From Lepisosteus oculatus (Eukaryota; Chordata; Actinopteri; Semionotiformes; Lepisosteidae): a stretch of DNA of 64,000 bases. Below are positions 11,505-25,300 of this stretch, in pieces. The stretch is from the NCBI RefSeq assembly GCF_040954835.1, contig NC_090707.1:22090570-22154569 (forward strand), written 5' to 3'. A program made the position numbers and the translations under genes. Below the pieces are notes generated by a model. That model saw only the letters and a list, made by a program, of their open reading frames with translations, did no database searches and had not been told where the DNA came from. Numbering within the stretch: position 1 is the stretch's first letter; each line of letters begins with the position of its first letter.

Positions 11505-12110
11505 CAAGGCCATCTTGGCATTATGGCCTGGGCGTCATCGATTTGAGTCTACGCCATGTTCTAGCTGACTGTGCCAGGGAATCGCAAGAAGTGCAAAACT
11601 GTGAGCATGCTGCTGGACAAAACAATGAACAAACCTCGGCCCCACGACGCTGGGGACTCAAACCCAGGCCTCCGGTGTCACTCAACAGGAACCCAGCCAA
11701 TTGAGCCAAAGGGAAATCTCCCATCAGCCTGACGGCTGCGGTCCTTGCTATTCACAGGGAAGGGCGGTGACGTCACTGCGCTGTTAAGCCGGTTCGAACA
11801 ACCTGCAATGGTGGCCGTATGCTTTACAGTCTCCTCCGCTTAATTCGCCGTCCTCGGCGAAGGGCTATCCCATCCCACTACTAACACCAATGTAGCGCTC
11901 TCGGGTTCACGTGGGTATGTGCCGTCGCCGTGGCCGCCTCGGGTCAGCCCCCCCACCAGTGTCACTCAACACAGACTAAGCCAATTGAGCTAAAAGGAAA
12001 TCGACCACAGCCCGACGGCTGAGGTCCCTGCTATTCACAGCGAAGGGCAGTAACGTTACCGTGCTGGTAAGCCGGCTTGAACAACCTGCAATGGTGGCCG
12101 TATAAGTTAC
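11505..12110 (-). repeat. GC-rich tRNA-derived repeat with an internal tandem duplication
   Basis: A roughly 152-bp unit occurs twice in direct order, at 11,675-11,827 and 11,959-12,110. The shared text includes 'gccaattgagc', 'ctattcacag', 'gggaagggc' or its variant, and 'aacctgcaatggtggccgta'. On the minus strand the first copy contains a tRNA-like A box (TTTGGCTCAATTGGC) and, further on at about 11,650-11,670, a B box (GGTTTGAGTCC). This suggests a tRNA-derived SINE or composite. The GC content is well above the flanks. The two open frames on opposite strands here have no recognisable product. Confidence 0.5.
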
Positions 12111-13342
12111 AATATGAAGGGTTCTGACTGGTAGGTTACAGAGGAGAGATCCTGCTGAACTTCATTCTTTCAAATCATGTGAGCACAGAAATAATAAAAA
12201 ACACAGAAATCAATTTCAAATAATTGTATAATAAAGTATGCAAAAGTATACAAAAAGGACTTTGCATTAATTTCTTTGACATTCAAAGCATTCTTACCTA
12301 ACACCCAGTCATTTGCCATATAATAAGAATTTATGACTGCTCCCTCGACCCATAAACAAGGAAATATGATTTAATATTATTTATCTTACTTTCATAGCTG
12401 TTATTTAGATTCTAAATCAACTATTCTTTTTTTCAGATCCTTGCTCTTCCAATTTAAAATGATTAATAAATTCTCAATCAGCATTAACTTGTTATAATGT
12501 ACAAGTCACTTTCACAGTAAATATTGTAAATGCACAAATTTAATCATTTATTCATTTTTTTTACAATAACAATGTTTTACTCATAATGTTAAGCATTCTC
12601 CTGAAATTATTGTTACTGTAATGTGATTCAATAGTCGAGTATTTCATTTGATTTAAAAACTACCACCAGGTGAATAAATCTCCAACTTAATAGACTTGAA
12701 ACAGCTCCCGAGAAAAAAACCCCAAAATAACCATAACATAAAAACAACAAGAAAGTACCATTCTAGTAGAAAAGGTATCAACTATAAGCCAGAATGTTAT
12801 ATGTAGAATATCACAGTAGATGCCTTCATTCTAGTAGAAATATGACTGGTACTGTATATCTATTAAAATTTCACTAGTTCAGTTAAATTATAATTAATGA
12901 GACAAGAGAGAGAATATAAACTTTTTGGCATTTGGCATTAACACTAAGGTCAAGGTTGACAAAATCTTCCACACCTGCAAGGAATGAGCCAGGGAGGCTG
13001 CTACAATGGAGTATTTATACATAAGAAAGTTAAATGCAAGATTGAAATTTGACATTCAATGTCAAACATTGACATGTTTAACAACATTAGGCAGCTCTTA
13101 GATTAATTTCTAAGTGTTTTAGGAACTGTATAGTGTAGTCCTTGGAATCTTACCATTAAGATTGAACACCACTTGGAAAATCTGGATAATGGGCGATCTA
13201 TGCCCATGTCTATGATTGACAGAGAAAAAGAAATGAAATTAAGGGAGAAAGTGTGCATATAAATCCCAGAAATGAGAAAATGAGTCAGACTTCCTCCTCA
13301 CAGTGATTAACTGAGAACCGGAGACAGTCACTTTGGGAATGG
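12111..13342. other. Intergenic and likely 3' UTR of the type II keratin
   Basis: AT-rich sequence below the type II keratin stop codon (minus-strand gene). The 3' UTR must lie here, but I did not find an unambiguous AATAAA on the minus strand close to the stop. Confidence 0.35.
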
Positions 13343-16300
13343 CTAGTATTGTGGCTTCTCAGAGGTCATCCAGTCATCCTTGGTCTCAGTCATTTTGATG
13401 AGAACAGGTTTCCTGGGAAAGCTGTGAGAGAGGGGAGGAGGGGCAGGCTGGGGGGGGTCCACAGGTCTCTGTTGCTGCAGACCGTCTGCATAAGCAAGGC
13501 AGGGTATTTAGAAATCTAAGCAAAAGATGAAACATTATTTTAGCATGGTTACTTTACTTCAATACTACATTACTGTGCCCAGCATTTTAAATCCTCTGTT
13601 CCACAAGGGTGAGCAGCAGCTTTTGTTATTCAGTTACTTTCAGCAGATTCCTTTGTGCTTAACATACTATTGCAGTCTAGAAATGCAAAAATCTTTTAAC
13701 AATTATATTTTACTGTCCAGTTTTGGTGCACTAAAACACATACAAATGGCAGGTATACTGCATTTTACAGTTAAATCCAGCAAACATTATATACCGTACA
13801 TACAAAATGTGTTTTCGATGTATATGACACAAGATGTATTATAACACGCCAAGTAAAAGATTGTTTTCTTCCTGCACTACTAATTCAGTATCTAATAATA
13901 GGTGATACTTTGTTAAGCAAAGTTTAGCATTTGTATAGTGATCCTAATTACAAAAATTTGCATTTCCCATCTGTAGCATACTCATGCCACATGCAAGGTG
14001 CATTATGTAAAAATGTCTGCCTTTACCCATTAATATTCACAAATTGCAGAGAAGATAAAAACTATAATCAGTATTGTTTTTAATTCTGTGAATTTTATTT
14101 TTATAAGGACAAAAATCCATGACTTTGTCAAATAGCTTATACATCACTGTCTTTGTATTGTCTGACTAGACCAACAGGACAGAAATGAATTCACTGGTGA
14201 GGCTATATTCCTTAACCATAAAGGTAAAAGTGATGCATAATGCCCAAGCTGTTCGATATCACCTGTTTGTTGCTCAGCTACTGGCCAGAGGACCTTATAT
14301 TTGGCTGCTTATGGACAGTGGATATTGCTAGACAAGAATAAAATGGTGTGTATAGCAACAGCACTGGAGAGTATAACAGTGGCCACATATTAGTTCTCTG
14401 ATAGTTGTAGTGTTTGCCACTGTTCACCCAGGAACCATTTCATATGCTTCAGCTAAGTATGCGGCAGTCACACAATCTAGGAAGGAGTCACCCTGACCAA
14501 CACGACAGACTTTCACATCTGTCACAGCACTGTCAACCATGTGTAACAATCTTAGTTTCCAAGATGGCCCTACTAGGGCTCACTGTGCCCATATCATGGT
14601 GGAGCACCTTCAGAGACAGAGGAGTCAAAGCTCCAAGATCTCCCTCACTGAGCCTGTGTACTGTGTCCCTTAGCACATTGTTCATTAGAAGGATGAGACA
14701 TGTCTCAGCCATGCCTGACTGCTAAAAGGTAACCAGCTTCACTGAAACAAAATTAACTAACTTGAAATTTGCTTAAACCAGTACAAAAAGACCAGCAGGT
14801 CATATGACCTTCACTTCAACATTGTGCAATAAAATAATTAATGGTTAACGTGCTTATCTGAAAAGAAATATGGCATTTGAGTTCAATCAGCTACATTGTA
14901 TTTGAGGTTACGTTCCTATATGTCCTAATTATTGTGTGATCTATACTTGAAAATGAAAGCTAAAAATAGAAAAAATGTAACCTTGTCACTTTGCTTTGGC
15001 TCATGTTTATCTTGATTCTAGGTTTGCGTTTCTTAGGTGTTTTCAGACTGTATTTGAATACATACATATTCATAGAGCATAATTACTTGAATCTTTTTCA
15101 AGTAATAATAGCATTTATTATTTCCTTAAGCACATTTTTAGAAAACACCATCATCCCACTGATTTGTTTACATTAAATGCTTCTGGTCCGTAGTTCCTGT
15201 ATGCTAATACTCCTTTAACATAGGATTTTGTCCTTCACAGACACAAACACACACATCAGGGCTAATTATTCTCAAAAGCCAATGAACCTACTCATATGTC
15301 TCTGGACTGTGGGAGAAAATCAGTGGGCCCTGAAGAAACCCACATTAACATGAGGAGAATGTACAAACTTCACACTGGTCGCACCTCAGAAGTTGAACCC
15401 AGGGCCACAGCACATTGAGGCAGCAATGCTAACCACTGAACCACGATGCTGTCTGTTCCTCCTTATTTGTTCTTAATGCATTAATTAAACTATTGTATTT
15501 AAACTACAGGTATGCCCATCCTTTTTCTGCTAAATCCATGTCCATCTTGCCCTAAGGTCTGTTTCATTCTGTGACACTTGATTCCTTAGTTTTCAATCCG
15601 GCAGAGGTTTGTTTCGATCTTGGGTGCTTATAGTCAGCTAGTAGAGCTTGTTTCAGTTTAACATTGTAGGACAGATGGACCATGAATGCCCTAATGTGTC
15701 TGCCTTTAAAACTGAACGTGTACTCCTTGTCTTTCAACTGTACCAACTGGTCACAACTAATCACAATTCAACGGCAGCCTTGTTGAGTTAATTGTGACAG
15801 GGTCTTAGAATATCATAGTAATGCAATATTTCGACTGCACATTTAGATAACATTAAAAAAATCCTGTGTTGCGGATGTGTTTCTATAAATGTATACACAT
15901 TTTAATTGACTTGTGTACCATGAATGTATTATTTATTTGATGAGTATATTTTGTCATATTGTTAATTTAATTAATTAATTAATTGTTAATTTGAACATTA
16001 TACATCTGCATCAGCACTGTAGCTGGAATTGTAATAGTTCTCGCAAAGAGACGATGCTGGTTTCATTACTACAACATCCCTTGGAAATAACTGTTATAAA
16101 AGAGATGTTCTTACCCAACTGATTAATACCATTTTGCTGAGGATCACCTTTCATTCTATAGAGAGAAGACAACAAATAATTAAGACAAACCTATAACAAT
16201 CAATATATCTATAGTGGTTCCTATAGAAAAGTCTTTTCAATTGTCTTTTCAACTGTCAATTTCTATAATATACGATAGCTTCAATTTTAAATGACTTATT

Positions 16301-17926
16301 CTGCTTAACTATTTTAGGTCATTTTGCATCTCTTTTTATTTCCACAGTTTGGCTAATTTTGTAGCATTTAAAAAATATGACACTCATGGGATTACTTAAA
16401 TATTTTGCTAATTAAACATATTTCAGGTGACTCACATTCACAGTTCCTCTATTACACCAAGAATTCAATAACATTGTGGCTTACTGACATTATTATTATA
16501 GGGAAGTGATGATTCCCAAACCATCTAAAAAAAAAAGCATAGGTCTTTATTTATGAGAAACTGACCAAGTAGTAGCCCTTTCAAAAGACTTTAGTACCAT
16601 ATTTCTGGACATATTGCAAAATTTAGTGTGGAATAAGAGTTATCAGTGTATAAATGTTTAATAAATTTCAGGCTTCTTCCATAGTAAATTGAAGCAAAAC
16701 AAATGCCAATAAAAAAACAGTCTTGGTCGGCTGCATATAAAATAATTATATTGTGCGAGAAACAGTGCATAATTCATTTAAATTACACAAGCAGACAATC
16801 TACTGTGGGAGCTTTTTTAAATACATAACTTAATGTTACTCCATAGTTGTAAGACAAGATATTTTTCTAATCTTATGCAGTATCTTTAGCAACTCTGGTA
16901 CTTTTGTGTGTCATGTGACCTTTTTGAATTATCATTTTGTCCTTGCTATAAAATCACATTAATTTTAGTTATAACCATGGCTGCTTGACTAAATCATGGC
17001 ATCTGCATGCAAGTTTGATTATTTCGGTCTTTTAAACACCTTTGTGAATTAATGGAAACTTTTCCCATTGTAGTTAGGTGTTCTCAATTAAATTCTTTAG
17101 TGATACTTATTGTAGCAAGTGTCGTGATGATGGAGTCCAAGACTCAAAACTATATTCCAATTTCCAATCTCCTAGAATTTAAACTAATTGCTGACTACCA
17201 TCAAATGAACAGAATAGTAAATTTCAAACAAAACTGTATTTGCAAGCTTTTCTCCACATTAAGGGCTCTGTGAGAAAGCAGTTAATTTTACTTCACCTTC
17301 CAAGCGCTCTGTAACATACTTAGAAAAACCCCGGTGCTTTCAAGATGTGTTCTTCTATTACCTCATCTCCTCGCCTTCAAGGAGCTTCTTGTAGGTGGCG
17401 ATCTCAATGTCCATGGCCAGCTTAAGGTTCATCAGATCCTGGTATTCCCGAATCTGTCTGGCCATGTCCTGCTTGGCTTTGTTCAGAGCTTCCTCCAGCT
17501 CACGGATATGCTCTTTGGCATCAGCAATGGCCCCCTGCCCTTGCTCTTCTGCTTCCGCAATGGCATTCTCCAAACTGGCTCGCTGGCAGGGAGCAGGCAG
17601 GCAAAAAAAGTGAAGTACTAGATACTGCATATCAAACTATTTTACATAGCTCCTGCAGTTATTGGTATCACCATGTATTCTATTGGCCATCCTGTATTAC
17701 TACAACTGCAACGCCTATAGAAAGTCTACATACCCTTTCCAAAGGGTGTTTCCTTCCCTTACAATTTCATTGTGCTTGAACAGTTCTGTGAGAAGGAATG
17801 GACATAACATTGGACATAACATCCAGGTGGATGCTGCACATTGGTGGTGGTGGAGGGGAGTCCCCATTACCTGTAAAGCGCTTTGAGTGGAGTGTCCAGA
17901 AAAAGCGCTATATAAGTGTAATCAAC

Positions 17927-17972
<46 letters not shown>

Positions 17973-19294
17973 GCCAAATTTAGGAGCGCTACATTGGTAC
18001 AGACCTATCCAAACAGAATACTGGCTGTACTTCAAGCAAGAGATGCTTCCACTAAATACTAACTCTGGGATGTGTATACTTATCCAAACCATTTTTTATA
18101 GGTTTTCATTTTGCATTTACTTTTCAGAATGTCTGAGCATTTGTTTTTCACTTTGAGGTTATGTGTTACAATGTGTGAATAAAGGTAAAATGAATTCTAT
18201 TTTAATGCATCTTCATTTGAGACTGTTAGGCCACAAAAAGTGTTATTTGGGAAAGGATGAGAAGTCTTTTTACAGGCACTGTATTATTATTATTGTTTGT
18301 AAGGATGTTAAATCATGAGTACATTATGTTTTGTGGCTTTTTGTATGCTAATGTAGACAGCTTCATTACTTTTGAACCTCAGTAATATAAGATATTGGAA
18401 TAGTTCAAGTGCATAGGCTGCAAAAGAAGAAGTAAAGGTTTATTCCATGCTGAAAAGAGAAGAATAAAAACACGTTTCACCCAAAGTGACACCTGAAACC
18501 AAACGTTGTGTTTCTTTTTTCTTCTCTTTTTAGCACAAGATATTGGAAGTTGCTGAACTAAGGTGCACAGATAAAATATCTCCCATTTTTGTCATACACA
18601 CATCTGTCAGTTTGCTAGTTTGCGTATAACATAAATTCACAACACTAGCAAGTTGGCTCACAATGCAAAAATGTGGATTTAAGAAGCCTTAAAATCATAG
18701 CACGTGGTTTGAGTTCCGTGCTATTTAGACATGAACTTCTTTGACTAAATAGCTCAATGGTGGGGACTCACCTGTCTCTTCATGGCATCAGCTTCAGAGT
18801 TCAGTCTCTGAATGAGTCGGATTAAATCGGCAATATCTTTTTTCAAATCTCGCAATTCCTTTTCATATTTCCCAGCCTCAGATGTCATATCATTAAACTG
18901 AGGGTGGAAAAGGTGGACATTTTTAGGAGAATGAAATGATAATTTTGCCACTATGGCTCATTTCAACACCATGGGTTATATTAACTTCTATTATTCTAAA
19001 ACCAATAATCAAGAAATAGAACTGTACTGTAATTCAACGGTATGTTCTTGTACTGCAAGCTGTTTACAGGAACATAATTTATGAATTGGCTACATTACTC
19101 TGCTCTCCTCCACACTGATAGCTGATGTGTGGTGAGCGTTCTGGCGCACTATGGCTGCCGTCGCATCATCCAGATGGATGCTGCACATTGGTGGTGGTGG
19201 AGGGGAGTCCCCATTACCTGTAAAGCGCTTTCAGTGGAGTGTCCAGAAAAGCGCTATATAAGTGTAAGCAATTATTATTATTATTATTATAATA

Positions 19295-19348
<54 letters not shown>

Positions 19349-22300
19349 ATTATTTATGAAACATATCCTATCCCTTGTCTGGCACTTAATAAGAAGTTAC
19401 ATTGTTTGTAATGCACAAGTATGATGTACTATACTATTATGAATGAGTTTAATAATAAAACTATAATTAAGGTTTTTTCTAATGCGAGTAAGCGATAAAA
19501 AAATGTCTTCCTAAAATCAAATTACTAGTGTCTTTGCAAAATGAATAAACATAAGATGCAAGTTTGTCATATGAAGTTGATACAGTACATAAGAAGAGAA
19601 ATGCTTACAGACCTTTTTCTTGTTCCACTGCTCAGCCTCCTCCCTGCTACGGGCAGCGATTTCTTCATACTGGGCCCTAACCTCCTGCACTATATGGTTC
19701 ATGTCCAGACCCCGGTTATTGTCCATCTCCAGCACAACTGATGTATTGTTAATCTGAGAACGAAGCTCCCGTATGTCCTGAATAAGAACAAAGACAAATC
19801 AGATAAGAGATCTTGAAGCAGCAAAACGATGAGAATACTGTCAAAAATGTCCTATAGAGAAGGTAAATGTAATTTAATCATTTTTTAACTGTAAAATTAA
19901 AGGCTGTTAAGGTTCAGTTTTAAGTTTCACTGCATGTCTTCCATTAGGAATTTGCATGCTGCTTTTTCTCTGGCTGTAGCCGCACCTCATCATGCATCTT
20001 CTTCATGTAGTCCAATTCATCAGTCAGGGTTTCTAGATTTAACTCCAGTTCCACTTTCTGGAGGTAAGCATCATCTACATCCTGAAAGACATGAGGTGCA
20101 CAGTTTTCCAGATAGTGCATTAAACACAGTCATCCATTAGAAAAAAAAAGGTAGAAATGAGAAAAAGTTAATGCAGCTAATATTGAAGACTCTAAGATAA
20201 GTAGTATCATTTTAACCTATCCATCATCCTAAAACCATAGTAAGTCTTTTACAAGAGGGGGTCCCAGTGTTAGGAAATGCAGGATATCTACAAGATGTTA
20301 TTACAATAATAACTATAATAATATGGCAGCTTTTGGTACAGTATGTTCACACAATACTGACTCTTTAAAGTTTTACCTTACCGTGTCAGTATTGTCACAC
20401 TGTACATATTACAAAATAACGTCACACTGAGCGTGATTGAACCTTAAACATCATTCACTTTCAATGAAGTTTATGTGATATAAAATAAAAACATGTTGGT
20501 ATGAACAAAACTGAAGATAGTATGTTGTCATACATTTTTTAAGTAAAGGTTAATTCCACTTTGAAAGTGTCAAAACCAGAAGGCGGCTCAACAGCTAAAA
20601 CATGGTTCTTCTTTTTACTTTTCAGTGTGGAATCGACCTATCAGATATCTTCTCACCTTTTTGGTGATGACAAAATCATTTTCTAATTCTGTTCTCCTGT
20701 TGATTTCATCTTCATACCTGTCAAGTTAAGAGTTCAGAAGGCTGAGAGAGCAAGCTGACATTAAGAATGTTTTCATTTCACACTGGTTCTTGCTTTTTTG
20801 TATCCTAAAAGAGGATGAGAAATTCTAGACTATTCAGAATTGCTGTATTACTACAAAAACATATTATAGGCCTTAAATCCTTAATTTCCTAAACATTACT
20901 TTCTTTCTGTATATGGATGGTTCTGGCAGCAGTTAGTAATGGATGGCTAATTAAATTTACACATAAAGAATCGTAGGACAGTGACAATATTTCAGCTCCA
21001 AGTTATGTTGTATTATGTTGTAAGTAATATTGAAAGCAAAGGTACACTCCCATAAGGGAAAGTTGTTCCTTAAATTATCACAGTAGGGATGTCATCTTAT
21101 ACTGCTTCTTCATGAAACCCTGGCTTTTACAGAGGGCCAGCATCAGGATCCTCTTTTTGATTGTTTTTTTTAAATGAAAGTGTACATTTATCACCTCATG
21201 TTGTAATGCTTCATAATGTCCTTCAAAACTAATAACTAATGACAGCTTTTGTAACATTATTCTGTGCTGTCCTATTTTCCTTCATGCAGTTACTGAACGA
21301 CCCTGTATATTCTTTTTTTATTGAATGATGTATAGATACCATTAAGCAGCAGGCCATTTGCCAGGAGCTTCAATAAATCCTTCACTGTTTGCAGTCAAAC
21401 TGGTTCTACATCTGAGCTCATTTGACAATCAGGTCTTCAATTTAAAATGCCACATAATTCCAAATAATATGTAATTGAATTCTAAGAATCCAACAATGGG
21501 GTTAGTAGAGATTAAATAAAAAAAACTATTCCTGTAAGGCCATCACTGCTAAATTTAGCATGTTATACAGATTCACTGTACTATACTTGACACTGTATTA
21601 TACGTGAAAACTCACTTGTTCTTGTGGTCCTCCACTTGTCCTTGAATGCGTACTAATTCCCTCTCCAGTTTCTTCCTATCCTGGGCCAGTCCATTTATTT
21701 GGTTTCTCAGGCTGTTTCTATATTCAGCCGCAATCTGATCTGCATTAGACTTGAAGTTGTCCTTCTCTTGCAGAATATGAAGGCGAGTTTCCAAGATTTT
21801 GTTCTGTTTCTCCAAATCACGCACCTGAAAGAAGCAATCAGCTATGACTCACTTTATATGATTTAGAGACAGTGACGAATATTTGCTTGGTATTCAAATA
21901 ACTTCTGCAATTCCAGAGAACTTTGAATAAGGTACATAAAGATATTCTGTATACATTTCATTGTTTGTCCCAAAACCTTACTCTTCTGTGAGCAGAATTA
22001 AATATAGAACTTTGCAAACTTGAGAGTTATAAATATTGAATAGAGTTTCAAATGAATTAGCATCTCTTATTTGTTTTATGTCTTCCAAGGTTCTTTCAGC
22101 AGAATTTTAGTTTACAGAGTCATCAGTTGCGATCATTTACCTGTGCCTGTGAACATCTGTGAATCATTGTAATGAGTCTTGCATTACCTGATAATTAAAC
22201 ACATTTATAACAACTCTACTAATACATTAATTATACTTTGAAAGCTAGACATACCAGCTTTATAATTTACAGCATGGAAAGATATTCAGACAATTTTCCT

Positions 22301-25300
22301 GTAGCGTAATTATAGTCTCTCTTTCTCCTTTTGCTTTTTACAAGTAAACCACTTAAGGTGATTTCTTCAAACCATATGCTACATTTTGCATTTCTAAATA
22401 GCTCAAGTAACACAGACATTGTGTGCATTTCCTTGTTACTGTAATTGTAAAAACTCTATACCAACCAATTTCTTCTAGGAAAAAAAATAAAACATGAATA
22501 AAGCCTTGAGATCCCACATCAGTGTTTTGCATCTAAATAACATCTTTCCTACAACATACTCATCCAGTCTTTGACATCAATGTCCAAGGCACTTTCATAA
22601 CTGAGAAACATAATTCTGAATTAACTGATCTACAAAGCATGTTAGTTTAAAGTGATTTTACAACCATTTTGATAAAACGTGCTTTCTTGTAAGATATCCA
22701 GTAAGACAAATGAACAGGTATGGGGCTTTGACCTGAGTAGGCAGACCTTTAATTCATTTCTCCTTCACTACACTGTTACCCTTTGTAGCAGTTGGAACAA
22801 TTAGTGTCCCAGTAAGCGTGAAACACAAATAGTAACAGTACCCCGGGAACATAACTATTTATTGCAAATTATTTACAGCATTATTTAGATTGTACTGCCA
22901 TGAGCATATTGAGCAGCTCTCTGACCCTGGACAGTGCACAGACAGGAAAACAAATTCGCTAAGCCAAAAGATCAGTCATGTGACCCAGAAGGTTTACACC
23001 AGTTTACAGTAACAGTCTTACATTGAATGAGCCATGTTGTATACTCACGTTCCCTGCTACAAGTTTAGTTCTTGTTTTAGCTCTAAGCATAGAAGACTCA
23101 AAATATTGTGCAGAAATAGTGAGTGACAAATGTTTGAGATTGTGTTGATTATCTTTTGACTTCAAAGACCTATTTGTTTTTAACTTAGCTGTATTCCTCT
23201 TTATTTCTCACAGAAGTAACCCGATTTTTTCTGGTGTCATTTTTTTGGTGTAGTTCCACCAATAATGATGCAAAACACAGTCCAAATTCCACAAATTGCT
23301 AATACTTGGTCTTGGAGTTTTTACTTTTTCCAACAGAAATTAGAAAAACAGAAAAATTCAGAGGTGGCACTGTAGTTTTAGTGGCTAATTACAATTTCGC
23401 ACTGACACATGACACATTTCACACAATGTCACCTACACTGACATTGCTGTGGTTTCTGAACTGATTAAAAGTAGGAGTGGTGGTGGTGGTGGTTGAGTTG
23501 GTATCGACTCATGGCAACCCTATGGACAATTCCACGGTCACTATCCATAGAGTATTCATGACAAGATACGGAAGTAGACTGCCAGGCCTTTCTTCCTCAC
23601 ATACTGCCAACACCGCCCCCCCATACTGCTGCTGCCCAGTATGGGTTATTAGAGAACATTGTGCCTGACGTGGGGCATGAACTACCCTTATGAGTCTCAT
23701 GTTCTACCAATAGAGCTAGTAGGGGCTTACAAAAGTAGAAGGGCAGTGTCCAAAAGGTTGTTCAAACTGCAACAGGTTGGTCTTTTAGAGATTTAAGCAA
23801 ACCTTTGTGGCGGCAAACTCACAGTCTGATGCCAAAGGTCTTTCTGCCAAAAAAATTGAAACCAAGCACCTATTTTGAAAAAAAAAACATATATTTGCAT
23901 AGACAATAGAATTGGCTTTGAATAGAAAAAACCTTTGTGTCAGTGATTTGACTATACATTTGGCTCTGTCATTATTTTTCAGAAGAACCAAAAGAAGCAT
24001 GGGTCTTTAATTTTCAGCCAGCAGAAGGAATCATATCTTTAAAAATTGCCCTTGTGCAAATGTTCCAGTATCCCAGAGACAGATATCCTCAACACTTTAC
24101 TGCTATCATGCAGGGTATTCAAATGGGGCCTCATTTGCATAGTGAGGGAGAATATGTGGACTCCTTTATTGTGAATTATTCTTTTGTGACCTCATATAAC
24201 ATAACCCTACTAACAAAAATGATAAAACTTCATTGTAAAACTAAATGAGTTAAAACAAATATAGTAGAAGCCTATGCTTAACAAGTGAAGATGTCTCACT
24301 CCTTTAGAGTGCTTTCCAACAGTATTTACATGGTAGAATGTAATCACTCTAAAAAAGAGAAATGCATGAATCATATGGTGCTTTATAGCTAGCTCAAAAG
24401 ACAAAGAACAATCATGACACAGCTCAATGACAATTATCTGATATGTGATATAATACTGAGGCACGGTGCTTTATGGGCAAAGTGATTCTCAGCCCTGGTC
24501 TTTGGGTTTTACAGTAGTTCTATCTGTTGTTTTAACAGCTGGGCTCTGAATCACCAGTGGTAATTTGTGCTTTAATTAATTTGATTGGCTTTTAATATTG
24601 TTGATTTAATTGTTTCTGCATCGAGTCCTGAGTTTTGAAAATACTCACTTCTGGTTTATTTTTTACAGCTGTTTCAGCATACAGAACTTAATGCAACTGC
24701 TCATCAACTTGCTAAACCAATAGTTTTGACTAAACTGCTCCTGAAACATGATTAATTTATAATACACTGCCCTAAGGCAGGTGGAAAAGACACTGTATCA
24801 AACCCCTGAAGAAGGCTCCACAGCTGAAATGCTACGTTTCCTGTATCAAACACACCTATTATGAGCTTTTTGTCCTTCTGCATGGCATAGGGTTGTAATA
24901 TATTTTAAAATTTAATTTGACCCTTTAAGATCAGAAAGCTAATTTGAATGTTTTCCCAAAAGAGAAAACCCTGATCAATTTAATGGTGATTAATAACTTA
25001 CCTGGAGCAAAGACCAAAAGACAAACTGGTCCCTCAGCACCAGAGCTAGGAACCTATGGGCTTTTAAAACCCTCTGAACATATAGTTAAAACATTGATTC
25101 AAGCTCTTTTTAAATGGGAAAGGTGAATTGTTTTATATGAAAATTAATACTTAATGCAATTAAGCAGTGAGTGAAAATATTTAGTGGCAGCAATATGAGG
25201 AAGAAAATAAAGATATAGAGTACATATTACCAAGAAAACAATCTGGTGGGAGGAGCAGCAGCCAAATGCACCAATGTTCCCTCTCAACCAAAAACCAATA

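Noticed and set aside
17395-17621. Plus-strand open frames over the keratin rod-end exon
   Set aside because: They are antisense shadows of the 221-bp type II keratin exon.
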